From positions 1-64,000 of the forward strand of contig CAYVGO010000002.1 in assembly GCA_964450725.1 (NCBI GenBank): a stretch of 64,000 nt of DNA, in the 5' to 3' direction. A model generated the notes under the pieces. The model did no database searches, had not been told where the DNA came from, and saw only the letters and a list, made by a program, of their open reading frames with translations. Of this stretch, positions 9,110 through 18,370 are shown piece after piece. Position 1 is the stretch's first letter; each line of letters starts with the position of its first letter. The position numbers and the translations under genes are program-made. The DNA comes from CAYVGO01 sp964450725. GTDB lineage: Bacteria; Bacteroidota; Bacteroidia; Bacteroidales; UBA932.

Positions 9110-10726
9110 ATGAAAAAGATAATCGTAATAATTTTAATGACAGTAATTGGTTTTGGTTGCAGTGATTTTTTAGAGCCAAAGCAAACTAATATTACTTATA
9201 ACGAAGTATTTTGGAAAAGCCAGAAAGATGCTGAAACAGGTTTAATAGGAGTATATTCTCTATACAGAGCATTAATGGTTGATTCAAAAAACTGGTTTCA
9301 GCGCGGTGATGCAACCACCGGATTTTTTAATAAAGGATGGAATGGAGGGTCGCCCGATGCATTATATAAACAAGGTGATTTTTCTTCTCCTTCCAGTACA
9401 ATACGTTCATGGGGCGGATTACAAGATTATTCTGACTGGAGTTTATTCTATAAAGTGATTGCTCATGCAAACTTAACCATTGCGAAAATAGAACAAATGT
9501 CAGGAGATTTGTTTACGGCAGATAAAAAGGAGCAATTTCTTGGAGAAGCATATTTTCTTAGGGCTTTGGTTTATTTTAATATCTTAAAAATTTGGGGAAA
9601 TGCACCTTACATTGCAGAGTCAATAGAATCATCAAGTCAAGTGATTAACAATGACCTGACACCCATACAAATTCCAAGAACTAAAGATGTTGACATTGCC
9701 AAATATGTATTAAATGACGCCAGTAAAGCAGTCAATCTTCTAAAGTACCAAACACCATTTACTGACGGATGGGGCATTAGAGCCAATAAAGGTTCTGCTG
9801 AGGCTTTGGCAGGACACGTTAACATGTGGATGTATTTTTTAGCCAATCGCGATAATCTGCCAAATCCTTCTCAATATCTTACAGGTGCAATTACGGCCTT
9901 GGAATCTTTACAAACCGATGGAGGATATGCTTTGGAAGATTACAGCAAACCCGACATTCTTAAAGTTTTATATGAAAATGTTTCTTTAGAATCTGTTTTT
10001 CAATTGAATGTATCTTCAAGTAATAATGAATCTTATAGAATTGATCATGGTGGAATTGAATACTTTACTATTAAAGTAAACCCTCTTGATGGTGATATTA
10101 CCAAAGACCGTGCTTCAAATATCAACTTTATTCCTTATGCACAAAAAACCTTAATTTATCCAGAATTTGATTTTACTACAGAATCCGGAGACATCAGACC
10201 GAAAATATTTTTTGATTCATGGACTTCTATATACAATGATCCTTTTTCTGATATCAGTCAGACTGCAACAGACAGAACATTGGTTACATGGATGAAAAAG
10301 TATGGTACATCTTCTGTTGATGCCTTTAGAAAGTGGGATGAATATACAGCATATTTTGCTGAAGCCGATATTCCAATCTTTCGATTTACGGATTTATACT
10401 TGTTATTGGCCGAAGCTTACGTAAAATCAGGTCAAGAGGGGAAAGCAAAAGTGATTGTAGAGGATATTCGTGCTCGAGCAGGATTGGGAGAGTATTCGGG
10501 AAATAATCTTTTGAAAGAAGTTTTACAACAAAGATTCAGCGAATTAATCGGGGAGGGACAAATATTTTATGACATGGTACGTAATAATTATTTTCCCAAT
10601 GCTCAAGTCATGGAACCTGAAAGATATGCACAGCAAGGTTATTACTGGCCTGTATCACCCAATATATTGTTGTCTAATAAAAAAGTATCTCAAACTCCAT
10701 ACTGGAATGGAAAAACAACATGGTAA
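9110..10726 (+). CDS. susD-like: SusD/RagB-family surface glycan-binding lipoprotein
   Basis: A 538-residue lipoprotein with lipobox GFGC (Cys17) right after a short hydrophobic signal. The following SDFLEP is the classic SusD N-terminus. Helical TPR-like segments follow, including the typical AYFLRALVYFNILKIWGNAPY (about 145-165) and DLYLLLAEAYVKSGQEGKA near residue 430, and the C-terminal conserved piece YYWPVSPNILLSNKKVSQTP. It should cap the SusC barrel at the cell surface and capture glycan chains. It lies 11 nt after susC and 25 nt before the next lipoprotein gene, so co-transcription is very likely. Confidence 0.95.
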   Translation: MKKIIVIILMTVIGFGCSDFLEPKQTNITYNEVFWKSQKDAETGLIGVYSLYRALMVDSKNWFQRGDATTGFFNKGWNGGSPDALYKQGDFSSPSSTIRSWGGLQDYSDWSLFYKVIAHANLTIAKIEQMSGDLFTADKKEQFLGEAYFLRALVYFNILKIWGNAPYIAESIESSSQVINNDLTPIQIPRTKDVDIAKYVLNDASKAVNLLKYQTPFTDGWGIRANKGSAEALAGHVNMWMYFLANRDNLPNPSQYLTGAITALESLQTDGGYALEDYSKPDILKVLYENVSLESVFQLNVSSSNNESYRIDHGGIEYFTIKVNPLDGDITKDRASNINFIPYAQKTLIYPEFDFTTESGDIRPKIFFDSWTSIYNDPFSDISQTATDRTLVTWMKKYGTSSVDAFRKWDEYTAYFAEADIPIFRFTDLYLLLAEAYVKSGQEGKAKVIVEDIRARAGLGEYSGNNLLKEVLQQRFSELIGEGQIFYDMVRNNYFPNAQVMEPERYAQQGYYWPVSPNILLSNKKVSQTPYWNGKTTW

Positions 10727-10751
10727 ATGTCAAATTTAAAAATATGAAGTT

Positions 10752-11528
10752 ATGAATAAAAATATATTTAGCCTTATAGCCGCTATAATCATTATACTTG
10801 GTATATCGTGTGATGACTCTTACATTATTGGAGGTGAAATTAATGCAACCAATCGTGTTGAAATGACAACCTTTGATTACTTAAAATCACAGAAAGAAAC
10901 CGATACCGTTGCTTTGTTATTTGAAAAAGCAGGGTTAAAAGACATTGTTAACGGAGACGTAACCATTATTTCTCCAAGTCAATGGTCTGTAAATCGATAT
11001 TTGCGTCGTCGAACAACCCAAACACACAGGGTGAATCCTGAGGCTCCGGACATCACCATTAATGACATATCTAATGAAGATTTGCAGCAGATGAAAATGT
11101 ACATTCTTCCCGGAAAGTTATGGAGTCAAACAATTCCTGAAAAAGGGAAAATAGTTACTGCACTTGACGGTACAGAAGTCTTTATAAGTTATGACGAAAA
11201 AAATACAGATCCTGCCGCAGCATGGGATGGTGGGGGACAACCCGGACAAGGATATCAATACTCAAACTTTTTACAATCAATTCCAAAGTTAGTTCATGTG
11301 CACTTCAAAAGAGGTAATAACTGGGAATGGAAAGGAGAAGAACGTTCTTCTCTGTCTGGGACATATAATAATCCTGAATGTGACCAAGTTTATCGAATGT
11401 ATTTATCTGATGTTTTAACTTTAACCGGAGTGGTACACATATTATATGTGGGTGATTACAACTTTAGCGAGCATTCTTTCTATCACTCATTGTTTTTTTA
11501 TGGAACCACCAATGATGATAAACTATAA
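10752..11528 (+). CDS. fasciclin-like lipoprotein of the utilisation locus
   Basis: A 258-residue lipoprotein (lipobox LGISC, then DDS). Residues about 40-120 show a fasciclin-like pattern (TTFDYLKSQKETDTVALLFEKAGL followed by VTIISPSQWSVNRYL, then a segment about making the fold with LPGKLWS), and the end has LTGVVHILYVGDYNF. Fasciclin-fold lipoproteins are common accessory members beside SusC/SusD, where they probably serve in surface glycan or protein binding. It sits 25 nt after the susD-like gene and 19 nt before another lipoprotein gene. The domain call is by motif only and is moderately uncertain. Confidence 0.65.
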   Translation: MNKNIFSLIAAIIIILGISCDDSYIIGGEINATNRVEMTTFDYLKSQKETDTVALLFEKAGLKDIVNGDVTIISPSQWSVNRYLRRRTTQTHRVNPEAPDITINDISNEDLQQMKMYILPGKLWSQTIPEKGKIVTALDGTEVFISYDEKNTDPAAAWDGGGQPGQGYQYSNFLQSIPKLVHVHFKRGNNWEWKGEERSSLSGTYNNPECDQVYRMYLSDVLTLTGVVHILYVGDYNFSEHSFYHSLFFYGTTNDDKL

Positions 11529-11547
11529 CTTTTAAAATAACTCTACT

Positions 11548-12657
11548 ATGAAAAAATACTTATTTATACTCCTCTCACTTGCTTTAACGTCTTGTTTTCA
11601 AAAGCCCGAAGGCATTGGTTTTTTAAGTGATGAAATTTATTTGAAAGGATATGATACTCTTTTTGTTTCAATAGGAGGAAAAGCCCAAACAGATTATGCG
11701 TGGACAGATAATTCTTCGCAACCATATCAATTTAGTATTGAAAATATTAAAGATAAATCAGGTAATCGCTCTGAACAATTTTTTAAGAATTATACTTACA
11801 GAACATGGATAAAACCCTATGACTACTTAAAAGACAAAACAGAAGAAGCGGTAATGGCAAAATTAATGGATATAGAAATGCCTTGCTTTTTTATCAATGA
11901 GGTGAACGGACAACTTCAATATGTAGAAACAACCTCAAATCTTTCTGCCGATGGTGATGTTTATCACGTTGATGTTAGGGTAACCAATTCTAAAACTTCT
12001 AAAGTGTATCCCGATTATGCCATTCTAAAGTTGACATCAAGTACAAGGGCTTATGTATTGCAGGAAGTGATTAATGGGATTAGTGTTGTAAAAGGTGGTA
12101 CAAATTACTTTGTTTTATATGACCAAATCAACTCCTCTCAACCCGATTTTACACAGCGAAGAGACAATATTTATGCTGATAACGGCATTGAATTTGCGCG
12201 TATTCATAAAGTTTCCAATGAGCCGGCAATAGGTGTGAAAATCATCTTCAAGTTATTAGATAGTAAAGGAAATGTGTTTGAGGCATCAAAGTATGACTCA
12301 TATATTGTGAATGGCAGTTATATTGACGTATCGATTAATCGACAAAATACACCCGAAGGTATGATATTGGAATTTCCAACAACGCCATGGCCTGTAGATC
12401 CGAATTTCATGTCTTATTTAAAAAGTCCAACGTTTAATAACTTTAATTATTTTGACATTGCAAAACTATATACAGACTTTCAAGAAGGAAAAGTCCCGAG
12501 TTTAATTGCCAAACCTGATTGGCCTGACAACAATTGGGCAGATGCAGAAGCGTGGTTTGTTCGTATAAGGTCTAAAATTACTTTCTACGAAAGTGGAACA
12601 TGGGAAATTGCATGTAAGGTTCCTTATACTTTTCTTGATGGAAATTTTCAATACTGA
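11548..12657 (+). CDS. accessory lipoprotein, DUF5007-like
   Basis: A 369-residue lipoprotein with lipobox LTSC and then FQKPEGIGFLSDEIYLKGYDT. The N-terminal GFLSDxIYxKGxD pattern resembles, from memory, the DUF5007 lipoproteins that accompany SusC/SusD in Bacteroidota. No catalytic motif is visible. Predicted beta-rich segments (about 120-300) are compatible with a surface glycan-binding protein. It lies 19 nt downstream of the fasciclin-like gene and 31 nt upstream of the first copy of an unassigned paralogous pair, so it belongs to the same transcript. The family name is tentative. Confidence 0.6.
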   Translation: MKKYLFILLSLALTSCFQKPEGIGFLSDEIYLKGYDTLFVSIGGKAQTDYAWTDNSSQPYQFSIENIKDKSGNRSEQFFKNYTYRTWIKPYDYLKDKTEEAVMAKLMDIEMPCFFINEVNGQLQYVETTSNLSADGDVYHVDVRVTNSKTSKVYPDYAILKLTSSTRAYVLQEVINGISVVKGGTNYFVLYDQINSSQPDFTQRRDNIYADNGIEFARIHKVSNEPAIGVKIIFKLLDSKGNVFEASKYDSYIVNGSYIDVSINRQNTPEGMILEFPTTPWPVDPNFMSYLKSPTFNNFNYFDIAKLYTDFQEGKVPSLIAKPDWPDNNWADAEAWFVRIRSKITFYESGTWEIACKVPYTFLDGNFQY

Positions 12658-12688
12658 TAAACCATAATCGCATTATTAATAAACACTC

Positions 12689-13900
12689 ATGAAATTAGTA
12701 TATCTGCCATTCATATTCTCTTTGGTTCTCATCTTCGAAAATTGTCGGGATGTAAATCAACCCGCATGGAAAACATTACCTATAATGGCTCCGCAAGGAA
12801 TACAAGAACCTAATATCAAATGTTATACCATAGATCCCAAGTTGTCGCAATGGAGTCAACCTCCCTTTATTTATCATCACAATGTGGCTGTATCTCCGGT
12901 TAAATCAAAAGTAATTGTAATAGTATATAACCCTGTTTTGAAAAGTAAGAATGGAATTACCTTGATTGAGTACTTGAAAGCCTGTAATCCTAAAGAATAT
13001 TCTGACATATTGGCAGATGTTGTGAAAAGAGCCAGTCATGGATATATTAACTATGATATTGTTGATTACATTGAGGTCAATGAGTTTTCAGAAAAAATAG
13101 ATGGATATGTATATACGGAAGAATCTTTTTTAGAGGCAAGAAAAACAAATAATTACCACCAGCCGGATCGTTCAAATTATCGCAAGATATTTGAACGCCA
13201 TAATCTTATAGAACGCTGCAAGCAAGAAAAAATATCTGAAGTTTGGCTATGGGGAGCCGGAGGAATGGGCTGGGATGAGTTGGCAATGTACATTCCAAAC
13301 CGCTATGCACGCTTTGCTCCTACAAATAACCCTTGGTTTTATCGTCCGTATGAAATTCCTGAAGAGATTGGACATACAGTATGGGTTATGGGATTTAATT
13401 ACGAAGTAGGTATTGACAATATGATTCATTCCTATAATCACAGGATTGAGAGCATTGCTGCTTTAGTATTCGGGCATGGAGAGTGGTCTAAAGAACTTGT
13501 TGGACGTGACCCCTACAATACTTTTACGATGCTAAACTTAGATTTTCCGGATAAGCCGTCACAAGTAGGAAACGTCCATGTTCCTCCAAATGGTAAATAT
13601 GGATATGATTATCATCCTACAGATGAAGCCGAAACTTATGCCGATGCTTGGTACACTCACTATCCTAACATGAAAGACGTTAAACCACGACCTTTTAGAA
13701 GTAGTGAGTTTGGAGCAAACCAACAAGGATACCAAGAATGGTGGATGTTTAAAATTCCAAGTATTCCCGGATATACACAATGGGGATATAATAACTGGTG
13801 GGTATATATTGCCAATACAGATGAAGATCTTCCTGTAATGACTTCTCAAGATTATCAGCAAGAGAAATTCTATCCTGCCGGATTCTGCATCAAAGATTAA
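12689..13900 (+). CDS. unassigned secreted family protein, paralogue 1 of 2
   Basis: A 403-residue exported protein. Its hydrophobic N-terminus ends in FENC, a poor lipobox, so lipidation is uncertain. It shares a series of motifs with the next gene: EVWLWG (about 187-192), MGFNYE, HRIESI, GNVHVPPNG, a TYADAW segment, SSEFG, GYQEWW and NNWWVYI. The conserved His, Glu and Trp residues in short blocks look like an active or binding site, but I cannot attach a characterised family. From memory, similar proteins occur as hypothetical secreted proteins in other glycan-degrading bacteria. Its position between SusD-type lipoproteins and glycosidases suggests a role on the same glycan. It is 33 nt from its paralogue. 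Confidence 0.7.
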   Translation: MKLVYLPFIFSLVLIFENCRDVNQPAWKTLPIMAPQGIQEPNIKCYTIDPKLSQWSQPPFIYHHNVAVSPVKSKVIVIVYNPVLKSKNGITLIEYLKACNPKEYSDILADVVKRASHGYINYDIVDYIEVNEFSEKIDGYVYTEESFLEARKTNNYHQPDRSNYRKIFERHNLIERCKQEKISEVWLWGAGGMGWDELAMYIPNRYARFAPTNNPWFYRPYEIPEEIGHTVWVMGFNYEVGIDNMIHSYNHRIESIAALVFGHGEWSKELVGRDPYNTFTMLNLDFPDKPSQVGNVHVPPNGKYGYDYHPTDEAETYADAWYTHYPNMKDVKPRPFRSSEFGANQQGYQEWWMFKIPSIPGYTQWGYNNWWVYIANTDEDLPVMTSQDYQQEKFYPAGFCIKD

Positions 13901-13933
13901 TAACTATTTTCTTCTTATCTTAATTACAAAACT

Positions 13934-14986
13934 ATGACAAAAAACCATTTACTCTTCTTACTTCTTTCTTGTTTCTTATGCTGCTCTGCGTTGACGGCAA
14001 AAACAAAGAATGCTGCTACCTTAAACGTAAAAGTGGCTGTAATATATGAAAACCCAACTTTACCGGCGTATGGTAACAAGAAACTACATGAGTGTTTTCG
14101 TACTCCTTCCGTCAAAACCAGAGAGTGGAATGATCCTGCAACATTGTCTGCCGAATATCAAAAAGTACTCAAAGAGGTTTCCGGTGGTGTTGTTAACTAT
14201 CAGGTTGTACAAACAATTGAAGCAGACAGGTTCTTTACCTATCTGAAAAATGACCCTTTGAAAAGAATGCTAACTCGAGATGAGATTGTAAAACTTTTGG
14301 ATGAACCCGATTGGAAAACCTTTAAAGAGATAGGAACATCTTATGATTACACCGCAATGGTTAAGTACTATGGGTTTGACAAAATGTGTAATAGTGGTGA
14401 GATTGACGAAGTGTGGGTATGGACATTTCCTTATGGCGGCATGTGGGAATCTCACATGCTGGGAGATGGGGCTTTTTGGCTAAACTCAAATCCTACAACT
14501 GAGTCCACCTGCAAGCGTAAGTTAACTGTGATGGGGCTTAACTATGAAAGAGATTTGGCTTGTGCTATGGAAAGTTACGGACACCGGTTTGAATCTGTGA
14601 TGATGCATGTCTATGGCTGGTGGGCGTATGACAAGAAAAGTACAAAAGAAGAACTTACTACGTGGGAGCGTTATGCCGGTTATGCTAAGAACTACAGTAA
14701 GTTTGACAGCGGGAAGTCAAATATCGGAAACATTCACTTTCCACCCAACGGACAATTTGACTACAACTGGAAGAACACCGACAAAGTCCTTACTTATGCC
14801 GACGAGTGGTTTAACTATCCTGATGTGAAGGAGAAAAAAGCCCGACTGGTAGATTGTTCTGAGTGGAATTGTGAACATATAGGTTATATGAAATGGTGGT
14901 TTTCTCATATTCCCCGCTACCAGGGAATAAACCCCAAAGACGGAAAGTTAAATAACTGGTGGCACTATGTAGTGGTTAGTGATTAA
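13934..14986 (+). CDS. unassigned secreted family protein, paralogue 2 of 2
   Basis: A 350-residue exported protein with a signal peptide (LLFLLLSCFLCCSALTA). It is a clear paralogue of the preceding gene: EVWVWT, MGLNYE, HRFESV, GNIHFPPNG, TYADEW, CSEWN, GYMKWW and NNWWHYV occur in the same order. It is shorter at the N-terminus by about 30 residues. The stop codon (14984-14986) lies inside the left arm of a 25-nt inverted repeat, so the last residues are encoded by repeat DNA. Function unknown: the shared Glu/Trp/His blocks suggest carbohydrate binding or hydrolysis. The tandem duplication suggests two substrate variants or locations. Confidence 0.7.
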   Translation: MTKNHLLFLLLSCFLCCSALTAKTKNAATLNVKVAVIYENPTLPAYGNKKLHECFRTPSVKTREWNDPATLSAEYQKVLKEVSGGVVNYQVVQTIEADRFFTYLKNDPLKRMLTRDEIVKLLDEPDWKTFKEIGTSYDYTAMVKYYGFDKMCNSGEIDEVWVWTFPYGGMWESHMLGDGAFWLNSNPTTESTCKRKLTVMGLNYERDLACAMESYGHRFESVMMHVYGWWAYDKKSTKEELTTWERYAGYAKNYSKFDSGKSNIGNIHFPPNGQFDYNWKNTDKVLTYADEWFNYPDVKEKKARLVDCSEWNCEHIGYMKWWFSHIPRYQGINPKDGKLNNWWHYVVVSD

Positions 14987-15040
14987 CGGTTAGTAGAATA
15001 CACTCTGCGAATTAACTACTAACTGTTAATCACTAACCAC
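14972..15040. repeat. long inverted repeat overlapping a stop codon
   Basis: Arms 14972-14996 and 15016-15040 are complementary at 24 of 25 positions around a 19-nt loop. The left arm includes the TAA of the preceding gene. There is no T-run, so it is not a standard terminator; it could be an RNA-stabilising or attenuating hairpin inside the operon. The left-arm sequence recurs at 21750-21785. Confidence 0.75.
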
Positions 15041-15075
15041 CCGCTCTTAATTACTCACCATTAATCATTATATAT

Positions 15076-17841
15076 ATGTTTTCATTACGACCATTATTAC
15101 TTGCAGTATCCATTATTGTTGGCAATGTTGCTACAAAAGCTCAATCGGTAACCGAAGTTTTCCCTGATGTTAAAACTACCGGTTCACTGCCATTGGTAAC
15201 CTATCAGATAGGAGATAAAGTTTACTCCTCCGGAGAGAAAAATGCAACGGTGGAGATTACCGCCAAAGCACAACCTTATCAATATGGGAAAAAAGGAACT
15301 GTTGTATTTCGCAATACTTCCAAAGATACCATTAAACTGCATAATGTTGTACCCTTAGGAACATCGCCCAGCCATGTTTATATTACCGGTAAAGGTACAC
15401 ACGGATTATCACGTACTCATCTTTTCCGTCCGGGTTATGCTCCTGTCAATGTTATTGTTCCTGACAATGCTTGGGAGTTAGGGTTCTCTACCTTAGAAAT
15501 ATCCGACAGACAATCTGTAGCGGCTTTAGTCAGAAGAGACCCTGTAACAATTAGCGAAGGAAAGCGCGGACGCTTTGAAACAACACTCTATCCCGGAGGG
15601 TCTGTAGGATATAACTTTTGGTTAGATACTTATCAGGGTCAGTGGCAGGAAGGATTACGGTTAATGTTTCAAAAGCGATTACTTTATGACGTAGAGCCGG
15701 GAACCTTTGACGATGCTCTTCTTAAGCGACCCGACTTACAATGGTTCCGCAGTTGTTATGCTGTCAATCTGATGATGAACTGGGACAAGAGGTTCTATGA
15801 TTATACAGACAACAGGTTTCATGTCAGAGAACATTTAGAGCATTACAAAAAACTGATAGGTGGTTATGATGTTTACAGCATTTGGCCTACATGGCCTGCC
15901 TTAGGAATGGATCAGCGAAACCAGTGGGACATGTTTCGGGATTTACCCGGAGGTTACACCAAGCTCAGAGAAGTATCCGATATTTGCAGAGAGATGGGAA
16001 CAAAGTTCTTTATCTGTTATAATCCTTGGGATGAAAGCACTCGGGCAACCGAAGGACACTTTGACGGAATGACAACCATTACTAAAGCCGTAAACATTGA
16101 TGGCTTTGTACTTGATACTAAGGGAGGCTCAAGTATAGAACTTCAAGATGCAGTGGATGCGGCAAGGCCGGGGGTTATTATGTACAGCGAAGGTATGGCT
16201 GTTCCTAAGGATATGCAGGGTATTGCTTCCGGACGGGTACACAATGCACTCTACTACTGTCCGATGTTAAACCTCAACAAGTTTATTAAGCCCGATTTTG
16301 CTGTCTTTCGCGTAGCAGAAGAGGACAAAGAACCCATAAAGCGCGAGTTCAATGTCTCTTTCTTTAATGGTTATGGTACTGAGATTAATAACTTTGGTCC
16401 CGGCAAGTTTGAATGGTCTGACGACCAGATGCGTTATTGGGGTAAACTATTAAGGATTCAGCGTGAAAATACGGAGGCTTTTGTGAGTTTTAACTATACA
16501 CCTCTACTGCCGACACGCAAAGATAGCATTTATGTCAATCAGTTTCCAACCGATAACAAAACAATATATACTGTTTATAATCTCTGCCCTGAAGGATTTA
16601 AAGGGTTATTGTTTGAAATAGTACCGCAGGCAGGTACTCACTTTGTTGACATCTATCATCACAATGAACTTATACCACAACAGCAAGGAGGAAAGTGGTA
16701 TATACCCGTTGAAGTAGAGGCTTTTAATACTTATGCGCTCGGTACAAATAACGAAAGTACAGTTACTGCCATAGCCCGATTCCCCTCTTTACTTAATGTA
16801 AACCTGAAGGGAGACCGCCTTACGCTGTCGGCTTCTAAAGGCACAACTGTTCGTATTTGGGCAGGAACCCCTTCTTATGAAAAAGCACCCAAAGAGTTTT
16901 CTACTCGTCTCCAAACCATTCAATTGTTACAGGAATTTCCTCAATATGAGGGTAAGTTTATTATCCAGCTCTTAGACGGTCATCAGTTATTAGACCAAAG
17001 AGCAGTGATGATTAAGCCCGGGACAGCGCGTTTGATTTCCATAAGTACATCTACGGAAGCAGCCACAGAATGTCCGAAAGGAATGGTAACCATACCTGCC
17101 GGTAATTTTAGTTGTAACCGCTACCGTATCGGAGATTCATTTATCCCTTACCCCGACAGTTTAACCCGCAAAGATGAGAAGGTACCCATGAACAGGTTTT
17201 ATATGGATCAGTATCCTGTAACCAACCGCCAATACAAAGAATTCTTAGAGGTATCTGGATATAGACCTTCAGACACTACAAACTTTCTGAAACATTGGAC
17301 AGACGGAAAATTACCAAAAGGAATGGAAAACTATCCTGTTATTTATGTAACCCTTGAAGATGCGCAGGCGTATGCAAAATGGGCAGGTAAACGGTTACCG
17401 ACCGAAATGGAGTGGCAATATGCAGCACAGACAGAGCAAGGAAACGAGTGGCCTTGGATACAGAAAAAGCCTGTACGGAGAGTAGAAGATTTTATCACTA
17501 ATACATTATCTGTATGGAAACTTGAAGGAATAGAGCCCGGTCGTTGTAATTTAGGAGACGGTAAACTTTATCCGGTAGGTAAATATCCGAAAGGTAAAAA
17601 TGCTTATGGGCTTTATGACTTGGTAGGCTGTGTATGGCAATTGACAAGCGATGTATATGACAATACTTCTTATCGCTACATTATGATTAAAGGTGGCAGT
17701 TACTTCTTACCCTCTTCCAGTTTTTGGTATGTACAGGGAGGTCCCAGAGAACTCTATTTCCGCCAATACTTATTGCGCGTTTCACCTTCATTTGAAAGAA
17801 AAGCCACTGTAGGCTTTCGATGTGTGAAAGATGCACAATAG
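15076..17841 (+). CDS. glycosidase-like TIM-barrel protein fused to a non-catalytic SUMF1/FGE-type domain
   Basis: A 921-residue secreted protein (signal LLLAVSIIVGNVATKAQ). Residues about 30-190 are beta-rich. About 210-480 resemble a TIM-barrel glycosidase: YDVYSIWPTWPALGMDQ, FFICYNPWDES, IDGFVLDTKGGSS and VIMYSEGMA, where the Asp and Glu at strand ends are candidate catalytic residues. A beta-sandwich region follows. The C-terminal part (about 668-920) is a formylglycine-generating-enzyme/SUMF1-type domain: MVTIPAGNF, MDQYPVTNRQYKEFL, RLPTEMEWQYAA, GLYDLVGCVWQLTSD and a final GFRCV. The two Cys that make catalysis possible in FGE (after GGSY) are absent (GGSYFLPSSSFWYV), so sulfatase activation is unlikely and a binding role is more plausible. 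It sits within the operon. Confidence 0.7.
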   Translation: MFSLRPLLLAVSIIVGNVATKAQSVTEVFPDVKTTGSLPLVTYQIGDKVYSSGEKNATVEITAKAQPYQYGKKGTVVFRNTSKDTIKLHNVVPLGTSPSHVYITGKGTHGLSRTHLFRPGYAPVNVIVPDNAWELGFSTLEISDRQSVAALVRRDPVTISEGKRGRFETTLYPGGSVGYNFWLDTYQGQWQEGLRLMFQKRLLYDVEPGTFDDALLKRPDLQWFRSCYAVNLMMNWDKRFYDYTDNRFHVREHLEHYKKLIGGYDVYSIWPTWPALGMDQRNQWDMFRDLPGGYTKLREVSDICREMGTKFFICYNPWDESTRATEGHFDGMTTITKAVNIDGFVLDTKGGSSIELQDAVDAARPGVIMYSEGMAVPKDMQGIASGRVHNALYYCPMLNLNKFIKPDFAVFRVAEEDKEPIKREFNVSFFNGYGTEINNFGPGKFEWSDDQMRYWGKLLRIQRENTEAFVSFNYTPLLPTRKDSIYVNQFPTDNKTIYTVYNLCPEGFKGLLFEIVPQAGTHFVDIYHHNELIPQQQGGKWYIPVEVEAFNTYALGTNNESTVTAIARFPSLLNVNLKGDRLTLSASKGTTVRIWAGTPSYEKAPKEFSTRLQTIQLLQEFPQYEGKFIIQLLDGHQLLDQRAVMIKPGTARLISISTSTEAATECPKGMVTIPAGNFSCNRYRIGDSFIPYPDSLTRKDEKVPMNRFYMDQYPVTNRQYKEFLEVSGYRPSDTTNFLKHWTDGKLPKGMENYPVIYVTLEDAQAYAKWAGKRLPTEMEWQYAAQTEQGNEWPWIQKKPVRRVEDFITNTLSVWKLEGIEPGRCNLGDGKLYPVGKYPKGKNAYGLYDLVGCVWQLTSDVYDNTSYRYIMIKGGSYFLPSSSFWYVQGGPRELYFRQYLLRVSPSFERKATVGFRCVKDAQ

Positions 17842-18370
17842 AATAAAAGATAGACAAAATAAGTAAAATAAAACAACCATTCTGTTTACAATAATAATCA
17901 GGAAATTATCATGATACAGTGTACATAACAGTTTTTGTGAGATGTTCACAACAGCTGTTGTATGGTGTTCACAACAGTCGTTGTATGGTGTTCACAACAG
18001 CCGTTGTATGGTGTTCACAACAGCCGTTGTATGGTGTTCACAACAGCCGTTGTGAACACCATACAACAACTATGATACAATAACTCTCCATATAGATAAT
18101 AGATATTTCTCTAATTGATAATAACAGTTTTATGCTGTGATACGGTGATATTTTACCAAGACAAGATAGTGTTATTTCTAATAAGATACTGATATTTCAA
18201 CAGATGGTATTCATATATTTTCCCATATAAGGATAACACAGAAACATAAGTATAAAAACAAGTATTCTATCTTTAATAAACATTGCAGAGAGTAACTTAT
18301 AAAACAAGAATTAATAAAGGCTTCTATCCTGTTTAAAACAGTGAATTATATTTACAGATAATTATTAATA
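17842..18370. other. 529-bp non-coding region carrying a palindromic repeat array
   Basis: No coding frame. It contains the 23-bp-period array at 17941-18078, followed by about 290 bp of AT-rich DNA before the next glycosidase gene. It interrupts the otherwise tight spacing of the locus, so a separate promoter for the downstream genes may lie here, though I see no clear TAnnTTTG box. Confidence 0.5.
17941..18078. repeat. five-copy 23-bp palindromic tandem repeat
   Basis: GTTCAC starts at 17944, 17967, 17990, 18013 and 18036, a constant 23-bp step. Each unit holds an imperfect palindrome ACAACAGCCGTTGT (variants GCTG and GTCG in the first two copies) joined by ATGGTGTTC. The last unit ends as a longer palindrome, GTTCACAAC and GTTGTGAAC around AGCC, and continues in inverted orientation (GAACACCATACAAC). 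Units abut directly without spacers. Confidence 0.9.

Noticed and set aside
15076..17841. Functional formylglycine-generating enzyme activating a sulfatase
   Set aside because: The catalytic cysteines are missing after GGSY and no sulfatase gene (CxPxR motif) is present in the locus.
17941..18078. CRISPR array
   Set aside because: Units abut with a 23-bp period and there are no unique spacers; no cas genes are nearby.
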